64,000 nt of DNA from the NCBI GenBank assembly GCA_963703235.1, contig OY969802.1, positions 1,860,001-1,924,000 of the forward strand, written 5' to 3'. Below are positions 46,892-54,997 of this stretch, one piece after another (the stretch's first letter is position 1; each line of letters starts with the position of its first letter). The notes under the pieces were generated by a model. The model did no database searches, was not told the origin of the DNA, and was given only the letters and a program-made list of their open reading frames with translations. This stretch comes from VRUE01 sp963703235 (GTDB lineage: Bacteria; Actinomycetota; Thermoleophilia; Solirubrobacterales; 70-9). A program made the translations under genes and the position numbers.

Positions 46892-47695
46892 CTAGCGCTT
46901 GTCGGCCGAGTGGCCGTCGGCTACTGCTTTGGCGGCTCGTTGGCCGGCCGAGCCGCTCTGGGCGCGAACAGAGATAGCAGGGCTGGCGAGGGCGAAGTGG
47001 GACATCGCTCGCTGAGGCAGCGGCGCCACAGCGACCTCGACCTTGTCCCGTTCGATTGCCTTAACGACGGCCGCACCCACCTGCTCGGGCTTGCCGGTCC
47101 CCAAGCCCGGCGGCGGCTTGGCACCCGAGTCGGCGAACATCCCAGCCTCGCGGATGAAGCCAGGGGAGACGAGCGAGACGCCGACGCCTTTAGGTCCGAG
47201 GTCCGCTCGCAGCGCCAGGGCAAAACCGCGTAAGCCGAACTTCGTCGCGTTATAGATCGAGGAACGGGGGCTTGCCGCCTTGCCGGCCAAGGAAGCAACG
47301 AAGACGAGGTGGCCGGAGCCGCGCTCGACCATCGCTGGGAAGAGAGTCCGCGCCATCAGCATCGGCGCCTCCAGGTTGACGCGCAGGGCGCGGGTCACCT
47401 GCTCGGGAGTGAAGTCGGTCAACCACCCCGCCCCGGGCAGACCGGCGTTGGCAATGAGGACGTCGACCTCGCCCGCCTCGGCGGCGAGCTTCTCGGCGGA
47501 ACCTTGCTCGGCCAGGTCGGATGGTAGGACGCGGTGTTCCCCACCGGGAAGCGCCGCCGCCAGCGCTTCCAGCGCCTCGGCCTTGCGGCCGTTCAGCACC
47601 AGCTCGGCGTCGCGCTCGGCCAGCGCCTGCGCGATCGCACGCCCGAGGCCGCCGGTGGCTCCGGTGAGCAGCGCGGTTCGACCTGAAAGTTCCAT
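46892..47695 (-). CDS. Short-chain dehydrogenase/reductase (SDR)
   Basis: 267 residues from the ATG at 47695. It is a classical SDR: LLTGATGGLGRAIAQALAE at the N-terminus, LIANAGLPGAGW (NAG motif), FVASLAGKAASP and IYNATKFGLRGFALALR (Y-x3-K). The C-terminus is basic. No substrate can be assigned. An upstream in-frame extension covers the divergent riboswitch promoter region and is rejected. It probably leads the operon with acnA. Confidence 0.87.
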   Translation of the reverse strand: MELSGRTALLTGATGGLGRAIAQALAERDAELVLNGRKAEALEALAAALPGGEHRVLPSDLAEQGSAEKLAAEAGEVDVLIANAGLPGAGWLTDFTPEQVTRALRVNLEAPMLMARTLFPAMVERGSGHLVFVASLAGKAASPRSSIYNATKFGLRGFALALRADLGPKGVGVSLVSPGFIREAGMFADSGAKPPPGLGTGKPEQVGAAVVKAIERDKVEVAVAPLPQRAMSHFALASPAISVRAQSGSAGQRAAKAVADGHSADKR

Positions 47696-47825
47696 CCCAA
47701 GCCGCAAGCTAGCACCCGGATCGCCGAGAGGAATCCGGGGTCCAAGTGCGAAGAGCCACAAAATGTTTGTTTTTTGTAAGCATCCAGCCGGGCAATCGTC
47801 TACACTGCCCGCCGTTCCGAACAAC

Positions 47826-47960
47826 CGAAACGCCGAATCCCGCCAGCCTGGAGGCGCCGCGGGAGCGGGGGAACCACGTTTTCGGGGCTAACCCGCCCGA
47901 CATAGGGCGGGGGCGCAGGCTCCTTTCGCGCCAGCCCGACAGCTAACCCCGTAGGCCGAC
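47826..47960 (+). ncRNA. ydaO/yuaA-type c-di-AMP riboswitch
   Basis: The stretch carries the conserved core of the class in order: GCCGAATCC at 47832, GGAG then GGGGGAACC, TTTTCGGGGCTAA, a variable hairpin GCCCGACATAGGGCGGGG, and the diagnostic 3' block CCCGACAGCTAACCCCG followed by TAGGCC, which closes on the initial GCC. These are the positions conserved across known ydaO aptamers. It ends right before an AAGGAG ribosome-binding site and a TTG start of a secreted cell-wall hydrolase, the classic actinobacterial target. By analogy, c-di-AMP binding should switch the gene off. A plausible -10 (TACACT) lies at 47801. Confidence 0.93.
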
Positions 47961-47973
47961 GAAGGAGATCGGT

Positions 47974-48534
47974 TTGCCTACGAACATCCGAAAGCTCAAT
48001 GCGGGGTTGGTTGCGGTGGCGGCGCTCGTGTCGCTCGCCCTGCTGGCCCCGGCCGGCGCGTCCGCCGCCTGCGAAGGCGGCGGCCTGACGCCAGCCGAAG
48101 TCGATATGTGCACTCCTACCCCGAAGGCGCGACTTCTAGCCAACGGGATGCTGGTTCCGCCGAAGTCGGCGCCGGTGCGGGTCAAGCGCGTGATCGCCTA
48201 CGCCAACAAGATCCGCAACAAGCCCTACATCTACGGCGGCGGTCACAGAAGCTTCTGGGACCGCGGCTACGACTGCTCGGGCTCGGTCAGCTTCGCGCTG
48301 AAAGGCGGCAACTTCCTCGACAGCCCGCTGCCCTCGGGGCCGCTGGCCAGCTGGGGGATGGGCGGTGAGGGCCGTTGGATCTCGGTCTACGCCAACTCCG
48401 GCCATACCTACGCGGTGATCGCCGGCTACCGCTGGGACACCTCGGGCAACACCGACGGCAAAACCGGCCCCAGTTGGCACGAAGACCTTCGTGACAACGT
48501 CGGTTACGTCGTTCGCCATCCGGCCGGCTACTAG
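47974..48534 (+). CDS. Secreted NlpC/P60-like cell-wall hydrolase under c-di-AMP riboswitch
   Basis: 186 residues from a TTG at 47974 with AAGGAG (47962-47967) seven bases upstream. Signal peptide: basic start, then LVAVAALVSLALLAPAGASA. The NlpC/P60-type catalytic features are YDCSGSVSFAL with C101 and SGHTYAVIAGYRWD with H144; YIYGGGHRSFWDRG precedes the cysteine as in Y-x-x-GG loops. Such cysteine peptidases cut peptidoglycan stem peptides. c-di-AMP control of wall hydrolases is known in actinobacteria and links turgor or osmotic state to wall remodelling. A strong terminator follows. Confidence 0.88.
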   Translation: MPTNIRKLNAGLVAVAALVSLALLAPAGASAACEGGGLTPAEVDMCTPTPKARLLANGMLVPPKSAPVRVKRVIAYANKIRNKPYIYGGGHRSFWDRGYDCSGSVSFALKGGNFLDSPLPSGPLASWGMGGEGRWISVYANSGHTYAVIAGYRWDTSGNTDGKTGPSWHEDLRDNVGYVVRHPAGY

Positions 48535-48558
48535 GCCAAGGACAGGCACGAGCATGCT

Positions 48559-48598
48559 CCGCCCCGGCCAACCGGTCGGGGCGGGTTTGTCCTTGCTT
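48559..48598 (+). terminator. Intrinsic terminator after the NlpC/P60 gene
   Basis: Hairpin CCGCCCCG...CGGGGCGGG with a short loop (GCCAACCGGT), followed by TTTGTCCTTGCTTTC, an interrupted T-rich tail. It lies 25 bases after the stop and before the ABC transporter operon. Confidence 0.75.
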
Positions 48599-48650
48599 TC
48601 CTGAACCACTCGGATAACGTCAAGGTGTAACTGCTCCACCAGACATCCGC

Positions 48651-49658
48651 TTGGCCAACCTCACCAAGCGCTATGGCGAGGTTCGGGCGGTTGCGGGCAT
48701 CGACCTCGAGATCGAGCGAGGGGAGTTCTTCACCCTGCTCGGTCCCTCCGGATCCGGCAAGACGACGACGCTGCGGATGATCGCCGGCTTCGAGACGCCC
48801 AGCGAGGGCACGATCGAGTTGGCCGGGAAGGACATGGGCGAGGTGCCGCCCTACGACCGCCCGGTCAACACCGTCTTTCAGGACTACGCGCTGTTCCCGC
48901 ACATGACGGTCGGCGAGAACATCGCCTACGGGCTGCGCGTGGCCGGCGTCTCGAAGACCGAGCGGGCGCGTCGACGGGACGAGGCGCTGGAGATGGTCCG
49001 CCTTCCCGGCTACGGCGATCGCCGGCCGGGCGAGCTCTCGGGCGGGCAGCGCCAGCGCGTCGCCCTGGCCCGGGCGATCGTCAACCGGCCCGAGGTGCTG
49101 CTGCTCGACGAGCCCCTCGGCGCCCTCGACCTGAAGCTGCGCGAGCAGATGCAGGTCGAGCTGAAGACGATCCAGGCCGAGGTCGGGATCACCTTCGTCT
49201 ACGTCACCCACGACCAGGACGAGGCGCTGACGATGAGCAACCGGATCGCCGTCTTCAACCAGGGCAGGATCGAGCAGGTCAGTCCGCCGGTCGAGCTCTA
49301 CGAGCACCCAGGGACGGAGTTCGTCGCCGGCTTCGTCGGCGTCTCCAACCTGCTCGAGCGCGACGGCGCCCGTTTCACGATCCGCCCCGAGAAGATCCAG
49401 TTGCTTGACCCGGCCACCAGGCCGAACGGCCTGCGGACCGAGCGGGGGCGCATCGCCGGGGTCGCCTACGCCGGGATGGTCACCCGCTACACGGTCATCC
49501 TCGATGCGGGGGGAGAGCTTCAACTCGTACGTCAAAACGCGGAGGGCGCGTCTCTCAATGCAGCCACAGAGCAGGGGAAGGAGGTCCTCGTGGGTTGGCG
49601 CCCCGAGCACGCGGTCGCCGTCCGCGGGAAATCGACTACCGAGGAGGAATCCCCGTGA
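48651..49658 (+). CDS. potA: Polyamine-type ABC transporter ATP-binding protein
   Basis: 335 residues. Walker A GPSGSGKTTT, Q-loop VFQDYALFPH, signature LSGGQRQRVALARAI, Walker B VLLLDEPLGALD, H-loop VYVTHDQDEALTMSNR; the C-terminal TOBE-like domain contains FTIRPEKIQLL and VGWRPEHAVAV. This matches PotA/spermidine-putrescine class ATPases. The only available start is the TTG at 48651; there is no Shine-Dalgarno sequence next to it and an upstream in-frame stop lies at 48615, so initiation is unusual. It overlaps potD by 4 bases. Confidence 0.92.
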   Translation: MANLTKRYGEVRAVAGIDLEIERGEFFTLLGPSGSGKTTTLRMIAGFETPSEGTIELAGKDMGEVPPYDRPVNTVFQDYALFPHMTVGENIAYGLRVAGVSKTERARRRDEALEMVRLPGYGDRRPGELSGGQRQRVALARAIVNRPEVLLLDEPLGALDLKLREQMQVELKTIQAEVGITFVYVTHDQDEALTMSNRIAVFNQGRIEQVSPPVELYEHPGTEFVAGFVGVSNLLERDGARFTIRPEKIQLLDPATRPNGLRTERGRIAGVAYAGMVTRYTVILDAGGELQLVRQNAEGASLNAATEQGKEVLVGWRPEHAVAVRGKSTTEEESP

Positions 49659-50842
49659 GAACCATCAACGCAAACCCGCAACGGACCGCCTGGCTCGTCA
49701 TCGCAGGCCTGCTCGCCTTGATGCTGCTGCTCGCCGGTTGCGGCAACGGCGACGACGACACGACGGGCGCGGAACTGACCGAGGTCGGCAAAGGAGAGGG
49801 GCAGGTCAACCTGATCTCCTGGGCCGGCTACGTCGAACCGGAATGGACCAAACCGTTCGAACAGCAGACGGGCTGCAAAGTCAACAACAAGGTCGCCGGC
49901 ACCTCCGACGAAATGGTGCAGCTGATGCGGAGCGGTCAGTACGACGGGGTCTCCGCGTCCGGCAACGCCTCAGCCCGGTTGGTCGAGGGCGGTGACGTCG
50001 ATCCCGTAAACGTCGAGCTAGTTCCCAACTACAAGACGATCTTCGACGATCTGAAGGACCAGCCCTACAACACCTTCGACGGGACCCACTATGGCGTCCC
50101 CCATGGCCGCGGCGCCAACCTGCTGATGTGGAACAGCAACGAGGTCCAACCCGTCCCGAAATCCTGGGACGTGATACTCGATCCCGCGAAAGCGGCCAAA
50201 TACAAAGGCGAAATCAGCGCCTACGACGACCCGATCTACATCGCCGACGCGGCCGTCTACCTGAAAGCGCACGAGCCCGATCTGGGGATCGAGAATCCCT
50301 ACCAGCTGAACGAGGAGCAGTTCGAAGCGGCGGTCGACCTGCTTCAAGAACAGCGGCCGCTGGTCGGCGAATACTGGTCCGAAGCCGCCAAACAGATCTC
50401 GGCCTTCGCCAACGAAGACGTCGTGGTCGGCACCACCTGGCAGTACCAGTACTTCGAACTGGAAGGCGAGGGCAAACCGGTCGCGGCAAGCCCGGCGAGC
50501 CAGGGATTCCTGCCGTCGGAGGGGGCAACGGGCTGGTCGGACACCTGGATGCTCAGCTCCGAAGCCAAAAACCCCAACTGCATGTACCTGTGGATGGACC
50601 ACATCGTCTCGCCGAAAGCCAACGCACAGGTCGCCGAATACTTCGGCGAGGCGCCGGCGCAGAGCCTGGCCTGCGAAGAGACCGCGGAGAAAGGCTTCTG
50701 CGCGAAATACCACGCCGAAGACCCCGGCTTCTGGAAACGCGTCTACTACTGGGAAACCCCGGTGGCGGACTGCGGCGACGGATCGGGCGACTGCAAGGAC
50801 TACAACGAGTGGGTCCAGGCCTGGACCACGATCAAGGGTTAG
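49655..50842 (+). CDS. potD: Polyamine-type ABC transporter substrate-binding lipoprotein
   Basis: 395 residues from a GTG at 49655 with GAGGAGG nine bases upstream. A lipoprotein signal ends in the lipobox LLLAGC; an acidic linker follows. The mature part is a periplasmic-binding-protein class II fold similar to PotD/PotF: VNLISWAGYVEPEWTKPFEQ, SGQYDGVSASGNASARLVEG and YGVPHGRGANLLMWN. Codon use is noticeably richer in A-ending codons (GAA, AAA) than the neighbours. It could bind spermidine/putrescine or another small cation; the ligand residues cannot be read off safely. Operon order A-D-B-C. Confidence 0.9.
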   Translation: MRTINANPQRTAWLVIAGLLALMLLLAGCGNGDDDTTGAELTEVGKGEGQVNLISWAGYVEPEWTKPFEQQTGCKVNNKVAGTSDEMVQLMRSGQYDGVSASGNASARLVEGGDVDPVNVELVPNYKTIFDDLKDQPYNTFDGTHYGVPHGRGANLLMWNSNEVQPVPKSWDVILDPAKAAKYKGEISAYDDPIYIADAAVYLKAHEPDLGIENPYQLNEEQFEAAVDLLQEQRPLVGEYWSEAAKQISAFANEDVVVGTTWQYQYFELEGEGKPVAASPASQGFLPSEGATGWSDTWMLSSEAKNPNCMYLWMDHIVSPKANAQVAEYFGEAPAQSLACEETAEKGFCAKYHAEDPGFWKRVYYWETPVADCGDGSGDCKDYNEWVQAWTTIKG

Positions 50843-50860
50843 CGCGGCAGAGCGCGATCG

Positions 50861-51748
50861 ATGGCGACTGAAGCGGTCGCGGAGAAGAGGTCGGCGGGCC
50901 ACAGGCTCGCCGACCTCTTCCAACGTCGCCCCCGCCTCCGGGTCGGGGCCCTCCTCGCCGGCCCGGTCGGCTGGTTGGTGATCGGCTACCTGGGCTCGCT
51001 CGCGGTCCTGTTGATCGCCGCTTTCTGGACCGTCGACCCGCTCAGCGGCGAGATCGTCCGCGGCCTCAGCTTCGAGAACGTCGAAACGCTGCTCGACGAA
51101 CCCGTCTACCGCGACATCGCTGGGCGGACGATCCTGGTCGCGGCCCTGGTCACCGTCACCGACGCCGTGCTCGCCTTCCCGATCGCCTTCTACATGGCCA
51201 AGGTGGCGAGCCGGCGCACGACGGCGATCCTCGTCGTCGCGGTGCTGCTGCCGCTCTGGTCCAGCTACCTGGTCAAGGTCTACTCGTGGCGGACGATGCT
51301 CTTCAACGACGGGGTGATCGACTGGGCGTTGGAGCCGTTCGGCCTGCACGGGCCGGGCTTCGGCATCGTCGCCGTCTGGCTGGTGATGAGCTATCTCTGG
51401 CTGCCGTACATGATCCTGCCGATCTACGCCGGGCTCGAGCGCATCCCCAACTCGCTGATCAGCGCCTCCGAGGATCTCGGCGCCTCGCCGTTCACCACCT
51501 TCCGGCGGGTGATCCTGCCGCTCGTATTCCCGGCCGTGGTCGCCGGCTCGATCTTCACCTTCTCGCTGACCCTGGGCGACTACATCACGCCGAGGCTGGT
51601 CTCGAACGACCAGTTCATAGGCAACGTCGTCTTCAACAACATCGTCAACAACCTGCCCCTTGCCTCGGCCTTCGCGCTGGTGCCGATCGTCGTCATGGTC
51701 GGCTACCTGCTCGTCGCGCGCAAGCTCGGCGCCTTCGAGCACGTATGA
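50861..51748 (+). CDS. potB: Polyamine-type ABC transporter permease (PotB-like)
   Basis: 295 residues, six membrane helices after a cytoplasmic N-terminus. The EAA loop SASEDLGASPFTTFRRVILPL near residue 205 is the ATPase contact. The first helices correspond to the BPD_transp_1 fold. The ATG at 50861 lies 18 bases after potD, with a GCGGCAGAGC region rather than a strong Shine-Dalgarno. It is followed after 13 bases by the second permease. Confidence 0.92.
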   Translation: MATEAVAEKRSAGHRLADLFQRRPRLRVGALLAGPVGWLVIGYLGSLAVLLIAAFWTVDPLSGEIVRGLSFENVETLLDEPVYRDIAGRTILVAALVTVTDAVLAFPIAFYMAKVASRRTTAILVVAVLLPLWSSYLVKVYSWRTMLFNDGVIDWALEPFGLHGPGFGIVAVWLVMSYLWLPYMILPIYAGLERIPNSLISASEDLGASPFTTFRRVILPLVFPAVVAGSIFTFSLTLGDYITPRLVSNDQFIGNVVFNNIVNNLPLASAFALVPIVVMVGYLLVARKLGAFEHV

Positions 51749-51761
51749 GGATGGCGGGCCG

Positions 51762-52583
51762 GTGAAACTCTCGAAGAGAGCGACCCTCCTGCTCCGCCTC
51801 GCGATGGCGATCGCGCTCGCCTTCGTCTACATCCCCCTGATCGTGATCGCGATCTACGCCTTCAACTCCAGCAACATCCTCGAATGGCCCCCTCCCGGCC
51901 TCACCCTAGACTGGTTCCCGAAGGCGGTCGAGAGCCAGGGAGCGCGGGATGCGCTCGTCACCTCGTTGAAAGCAGCGGCGGCGGCAACCGCGATCGCGCT
52001 CGTGCTCGGCACCCTCGCCGGCCTCGCGGTCGCCCGCCACCGTTTCTTCGGACGGGAGACGATCTCCTTCCTGGTCGTGCTGCCGATCGCCCTGCCGGGG
52101 ATCGTCACCGGTGTTGCGCTCAGCAACACCTTCACCCAGGTGCTCGGCATCGACCTCGGGCTCTTCACGGTGATCGTCGGTCACGCCACCTTCTGCATCG
52201 TCGTCGTCTACAACAACGCCGTCGCCCGCCTGCGCCGCGTCTCGACCTCCTTCGAGGAGGCCTCGGCCGACCTCGGCGCCCACACCTGGCAGACCTTCCG
52301 CTTCGTCACCTTCCCGACCCTGAGGACCGCGCTGGCCGCCGGCGCCCTGCTCGCCTTCGCCCTCTCCTTCGACGAGATCATCGTCACCACGTTCACGATC
52401 GGCGCCGGCCAGGAAACGCTGCCGATCTGGATCTTCACCAACCTCTTCCGCCCCAACCAGCTGCCGATCGTCAACGTCGTCGCGGTGCTGGTGGTCCTGA
52501 TCTCGATCGTCCCCGTCTACTTGGCCCACCGGTTGAGCCGCGAAGAGGGCGGGCCCGCGGCCAAAGCCACCGCCGTGCCGTAG
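51762..52583 (+). CDS. potC: Polyamine-type ABC transporter permease (PotC-like)
   Basis: 273 residues from a GTG at 51762 (KLSKRATLLLRLAMAIALAF), six helices. The EAA loop is EASADLGAHTWQTFRFVTFPTL near residue 165, matching the PotC family. GAGGATGG precedes the start. Its TAG stop lies inside the left arm of palindrome B1, whose other end contains the stop of the convergent TetR gene; the element therefore ends both transcripts. Confidence 0.92.
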   Translation: MKLSKRATLLLRLAMAIALAFVYIPLIVIAIYAFNSSNILEWPPPGLTLDWFPKAVESQGARDALVTSLKAAAAATAIALVLGTLAGLAVARHRFFGRETISFLVVLPIALPGIVTGVALSNTFTQVLGIDLGLFTVIVGHATFCIVVVYNNAVARLRRVSTSFEEASADLGAHTWQTFRFVTFPTLRTALAAGALLAFALSFDEIIVTTFTIGAGQETLPIWIFTNLFRPNQLPIVNVVAVLVVLISIVPVYLAHRLSREEGGPAAKATAVP

Positions 52584-52693
52584 GCCATCCCGGTAGGGGT
52601 TCCACTTAACTTTTTCTGAAGACAGGTAGCAGCTGTCCGCGGGCGAAGGCTCAGAAAAAGTACAAGACGTTCCACCCCTACCGGGATGGCCTA
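52581..52693. repeat. Palindromic element B1 between convergent potC and tetR
   Basis: 113 bp with perfect outer arms TAGGCCATCCCGGTAGGGG / CCCCTACCGGGATGGCCTA, which contain the stop codons of both flanking genes. Inside are ACTTTTTCTGAAGACAGG and CAGAAAAAGTACAAGACG, giving T-runs in both directions. It shares arms and interior with B2 and B3. Function as a bidirectional terminator is likely. Confidence 0.88.
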
Positions 52694-53347
52694 CTCACGG
52701 GCGAGCCGTTCGGCCGCTTCAGCTCCGAGGTAAGGGCCAAGAGTCAGCTCGACAAGGTCGGGAAGAAGCGTCTCCAGCTGTTCAGTCCTACCGGCGCTGA
52801 TCTCGCGCACGATCAGCGAGACGATGCCGCCGACCAGCGTCTCCTCGGTCGCCTCCGGCAGCGGCCGCTCGCCGCTGTGCTCGGGCCGGCCGGCCTTGAG
52901 GATCTCGACGAAGCCCTGCATCGAGGCGCGGTGGCGGGCGGCGATCTCACCCCCTGCGGCGACCGGCTCGATCATGCAGATCCGCGCCAGCTCCGGCTCG
53001 CCGGCGAGGAAGCGCAGCATCGTCGCCAGCGCCGCCCGCACCTTCTGCGGCCAGTCCTCGAAGGATTCGGCCGCCGCCTGCATCGAGGCGCGGATGTGAT
53101 CGGCGACCATCTCGTAGGCGGCGAGGAAACAGGCTTCCTTGTCGGCGAAGTGCTCGTAGAAGGTGCGGCGCGAGACCGACGCCGCCTTGGTGATGTGGGC
53201 GACCGTGGTCGCGTTGTAGCCGCGCTCGGCGACTGTGTCGACCAGCGCCGTGACGATCCGCTCGCGCTGGTTCTGGACGACGAACTCGCGCGGCAGGCCG
53301 TGACGGCCAGCGGGCAGACGCAGCGACGCTTGCTCGTCCTTTGGCAC
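52691..53347 (-). CDS. TetR-family transcriptional regulator 1
   Basis: 218 residues from the GTG at 53347. The frame is open for 52 further codons, but those codons are palindrome B2 translated, so they are excluded. N-terminal HTH: NQRERIVTALVDTVAERGYN then TVAHITKAASVSRRTFYEHFADKEACF. The C-terminal ligand/dimer domain is divergent. Its HTH block (GRHGLPREFVVQNQRERI...TFYEHFADKEACFLAA) is strongly similar to TetR 3 at 54182, so the two are paralogues. No target is obvious. Confidence 0.88.
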   Translation of the reverse strand: MPKDEQASLRLPAGRHGLPREFVVQNQRERIVTALVDTVAERGYNATTVAHITKAASVSRRTFYEHFADKEACFLAAYEMVADHIRASMQAAAESFEDWPQKVRAALATMLRFLAGEPELARICMIEPVAAGGEIAARHRASMQGFVEILKAGRPEHSGERPLPEATEETLVGGIVSLIVREISAGRTEQLETLLPDLVELTLGPYLGAEAAERLARE

Positions 53348-53383
53348 AACCTGACCATACTCAGCCAGCCTGTCGATGTGCTT

Positions 53384-53500
53384 AGGACGTATCCCGGTAG
53401 GGGGTGGAACGTCTTGTACTTTTTTTGAGCAGACATCCTCGGACGGCCACCACCTGTCTTCAAAAAAAGTTAAGTGGAACCCCCTGCCGGGATACGTCCT
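53384..53500. repeat. Palindromic element B2 between two tetR genes
   Basis: 117 bp, ends AGGACGTATCCCGGTAGGGG and CCCCTGCCGGGATACGTCCT. The interior is inverted relative to B1 and B3: GGAACGTCTTGTACTTTTTT on the left, AAAAAAAGTTAAGTGGAACC on the right. It directly abuts the stop of TetR 2 and lies upstream of TetR 1. Confidence 0.88.
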
Positions 53501-54129
53501 CAATGCAACGGCTGCACAGCAAGCTCGTCCTCGGCGGCGCGGGAGCCGAGGTAGGGCATCACCGCCATGTAGATCAGCTCCGGCAGGAATTCCTCGCCCC
53601 GCTCTATCGAGCCGGATTCGAGCTTGGCCAGGATCGTGCCGTAGATGGCCCCGGCGGCGATTTCGGCCGTGCAGCGAGACATCGGTCCCCGCTTGCCCGC
53701 CTCGCCGCGGCCGCCGTCGAGGAGGTCGGCGCAGCGCTGCATGATGCGGTCGCGGCGGTCCTGGGCGCCGCTGCCGGCGCCGTTGACGGCGACGAGGAAG
53801 AAGCGGGCGCGAACTGGGTTCTCCTGCAGGTAGCGCATCGCCGCCCAGCCCGCGGCCCAGATCCGGTCGTGCCAGGTGGCGGCCGCCTCGTAGGCCGCGG
53901 TGACCCGCTGGCAGAAGTCGGCCGCGACCTCGTCGTGGACGCTGAGGAAGCAGTCCTCGAGGTCGGCGAAGCAGCGGCTGAAATGGCCGCGGTTGACCTG
54001 TGCCCGCGCGCAGAGCGCATCGACGTCGACCGCGGCGAAGCCGTGGCTGCCGATCAGGTCGACGATCGCGATCGCCAGGCGCTCGCGAGCCGGGTCGCGT
54101 CCTCTACCGGCGCCGTTCACATAGGACAA
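53500..54129 (-). CDS. TetR-family transcriptional regulator 2
   Basis: 209 residues from a TTG at 54129 (a GTG three codons later is an alternative). HTH: ARERLAIAIVDLIGSHGFAA then DALCARAQVNRGHFSRCFADLEDCF, with an unusual RGHFSR in place of the common RxTFYxHF. The C-terminal ligand domain contains YEAAATWHDRIWAAGWAAMRYL. More divergent than TetR 1, 3 and 4. Its stop abuts palindrome B2, and TetR 3 lies 52 bases upstream on the same strand. Confidence 0.82.
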   Translation of the reverse strand: MSYVNGAGRGRDPARERLAIAIVDLIGSHGFAAVDVDALCARAQVNRGHFSRCFADLEDCFLSVHDEVAADFCQRVTAAYEAAATWHDRIWAAGWAAMRYLQENPVRARFFLVAVNGAGSGAQDRRDRIMQRCADLLDGGRGEAGKRGPMSRCTAEIAAGAIYGTILAKLESGSIERGEEFLPELIYMAVMPYLGSRAAEDELAVQPLH

Positions 54130-54181
54130 GGAACCGGTCCAGCCAAACTCCCCGCACTGGCTTGCCCCGGAAGGCGGTCCA

Positions 54182-54883
54182 TTAAGCGGCCGCCCGCGCC
54201 TGCGCCGCCTCCGCCGCGCGGGCCGCTTCGACCTCCCCCACGTACGGCGTCAGCGTCACCTGCAGCATCTCCGGCAGCATCTCCTTCAAGCCGTCGACCC
54301 GGCCGGCGACCAGGCGCTGGTGGACCAGCCAGGCCAAGCCGCCGGCGATCGCGACCTCGAGGCCCTCCGGCAAGCGCTCCGCCCGCGGGTTCAGCTCCCT
54401 CCCCTCGCGCAGCTTCGGGGCGACGCTCTCCAGCATCTCCTGGTAGCGGGCCAGCGCCGCGCCTCCGGCCGCCTGCGCCTCGACGATGCAGAGCTTGGCC
54501 CGCGCCTGCTCGTTGACGACCATCTCGAGGAAGACCTCCAGGCCGGCGGCGATCTGGTCCGGCCAGGCCTGCTGCGGGTCGAGCAGCTCGGCGAAGACCT
54601 CGCGGGCGGCCTCGACGTTCTCGTCGAAGGCGGCGAGGAAGCACTCTTCCTTGTCGGCGAACTGCTCGTAGAAGGTGACGAGGGCGACCCGCGCGGTCTT
54701 CGCGATCAGCTCGATCGTGGTCTTCTGGTAACCGCGCTCGGCGACCAGCTCGGCGGTGGCGAGCAGCATCCGCTCGCGCTGGTTCTGGGCGACGAAGTCG
54801 CGCGGCACGAGGTGGCGACCGGGGGGAGCTTCGAGAGACGCTCGGAGATCGAGCGTGAGTCGGCCATCCCGAAACGGTACCAA
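54182..54883 (-). CDS. TetR-family transcriptional regulator 3 (paralogue of TetR 1)
   Basis: 233 residues from a TTG at 54883, the only usable start before the conserved PPGRHLVPRDFVAQNQRERM block; no clear Shine-Dalgarno. HTH: LLATAELVAERGYQKTTIEL then ARVALVTFYEQFADKEECFLAAF. The C-terminal half contains a long Leu-rich dimer helix and a basic/Ala-rich tail. It is divergent from TetR 4 across a 114-bp AT-rich region holding a palindrome that is probably its operator. A much longer frame upstream is antisense to TetR 4 and rejected. Confidence 0.85.
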   Translation of the reverse strand: MVPFRDGRLTLDLRASLEAPPGRHLVPRDFVAQNQRERMLLATAELVAERGYQKTTIELIAKTARVALVTFYEQFADKEECFLAAFDENVEAAREVFAELLDPQQAWPDQIAAGLEVFLEMVVNEQARAKLCIVEAQAAGGAALARYQEMLESVAPKLREGRELNPRAERLPEGLEVAIAGGLAWLVHQRLVAGRVDGLKEMLPEMLQVTLTPYVGEVEAARAAEAAQARAAA

Positions 54884-54890
54884 AACATAC

Positions 54891-54908
54891 AGCCAGTGTC
54901 TACTGGCT
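54891..54908. promoter_or_regulatory. Palindrome in the TetR 3/TetR 4 divergent promoter region
   Basis: AGCCAGT-GTCT-ACTGGCT, 7-bp arms, followed on the + strand by TTTTTCT. It lies in the most AT-rich stretch of the window, 8 bases from the TetR 3 start. A candidate promoter toward TetR 4 is TTGATC near 54933 with TGCTAT/TATATC about 18-21 bases on. It may be a TetR operator; because of the following T-run it could also terminate read-through. Confidence 0.55.
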
Positions 54909-54997
54909 TTTTCTACAGAAATTCCTTCGTTTTGATCACAGCGGTTTCTGAAAGCTGCTATATCTAGACAAAAGGTTCTCGTTTTCAAAGAGGTTGC

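Noticed and set aside
53348..53503. 52-codon extension of TetR 1 through palindrome B2
   Set aside because: Encoded by the repeat element; the TetR domain begins after the GTG at 53347.
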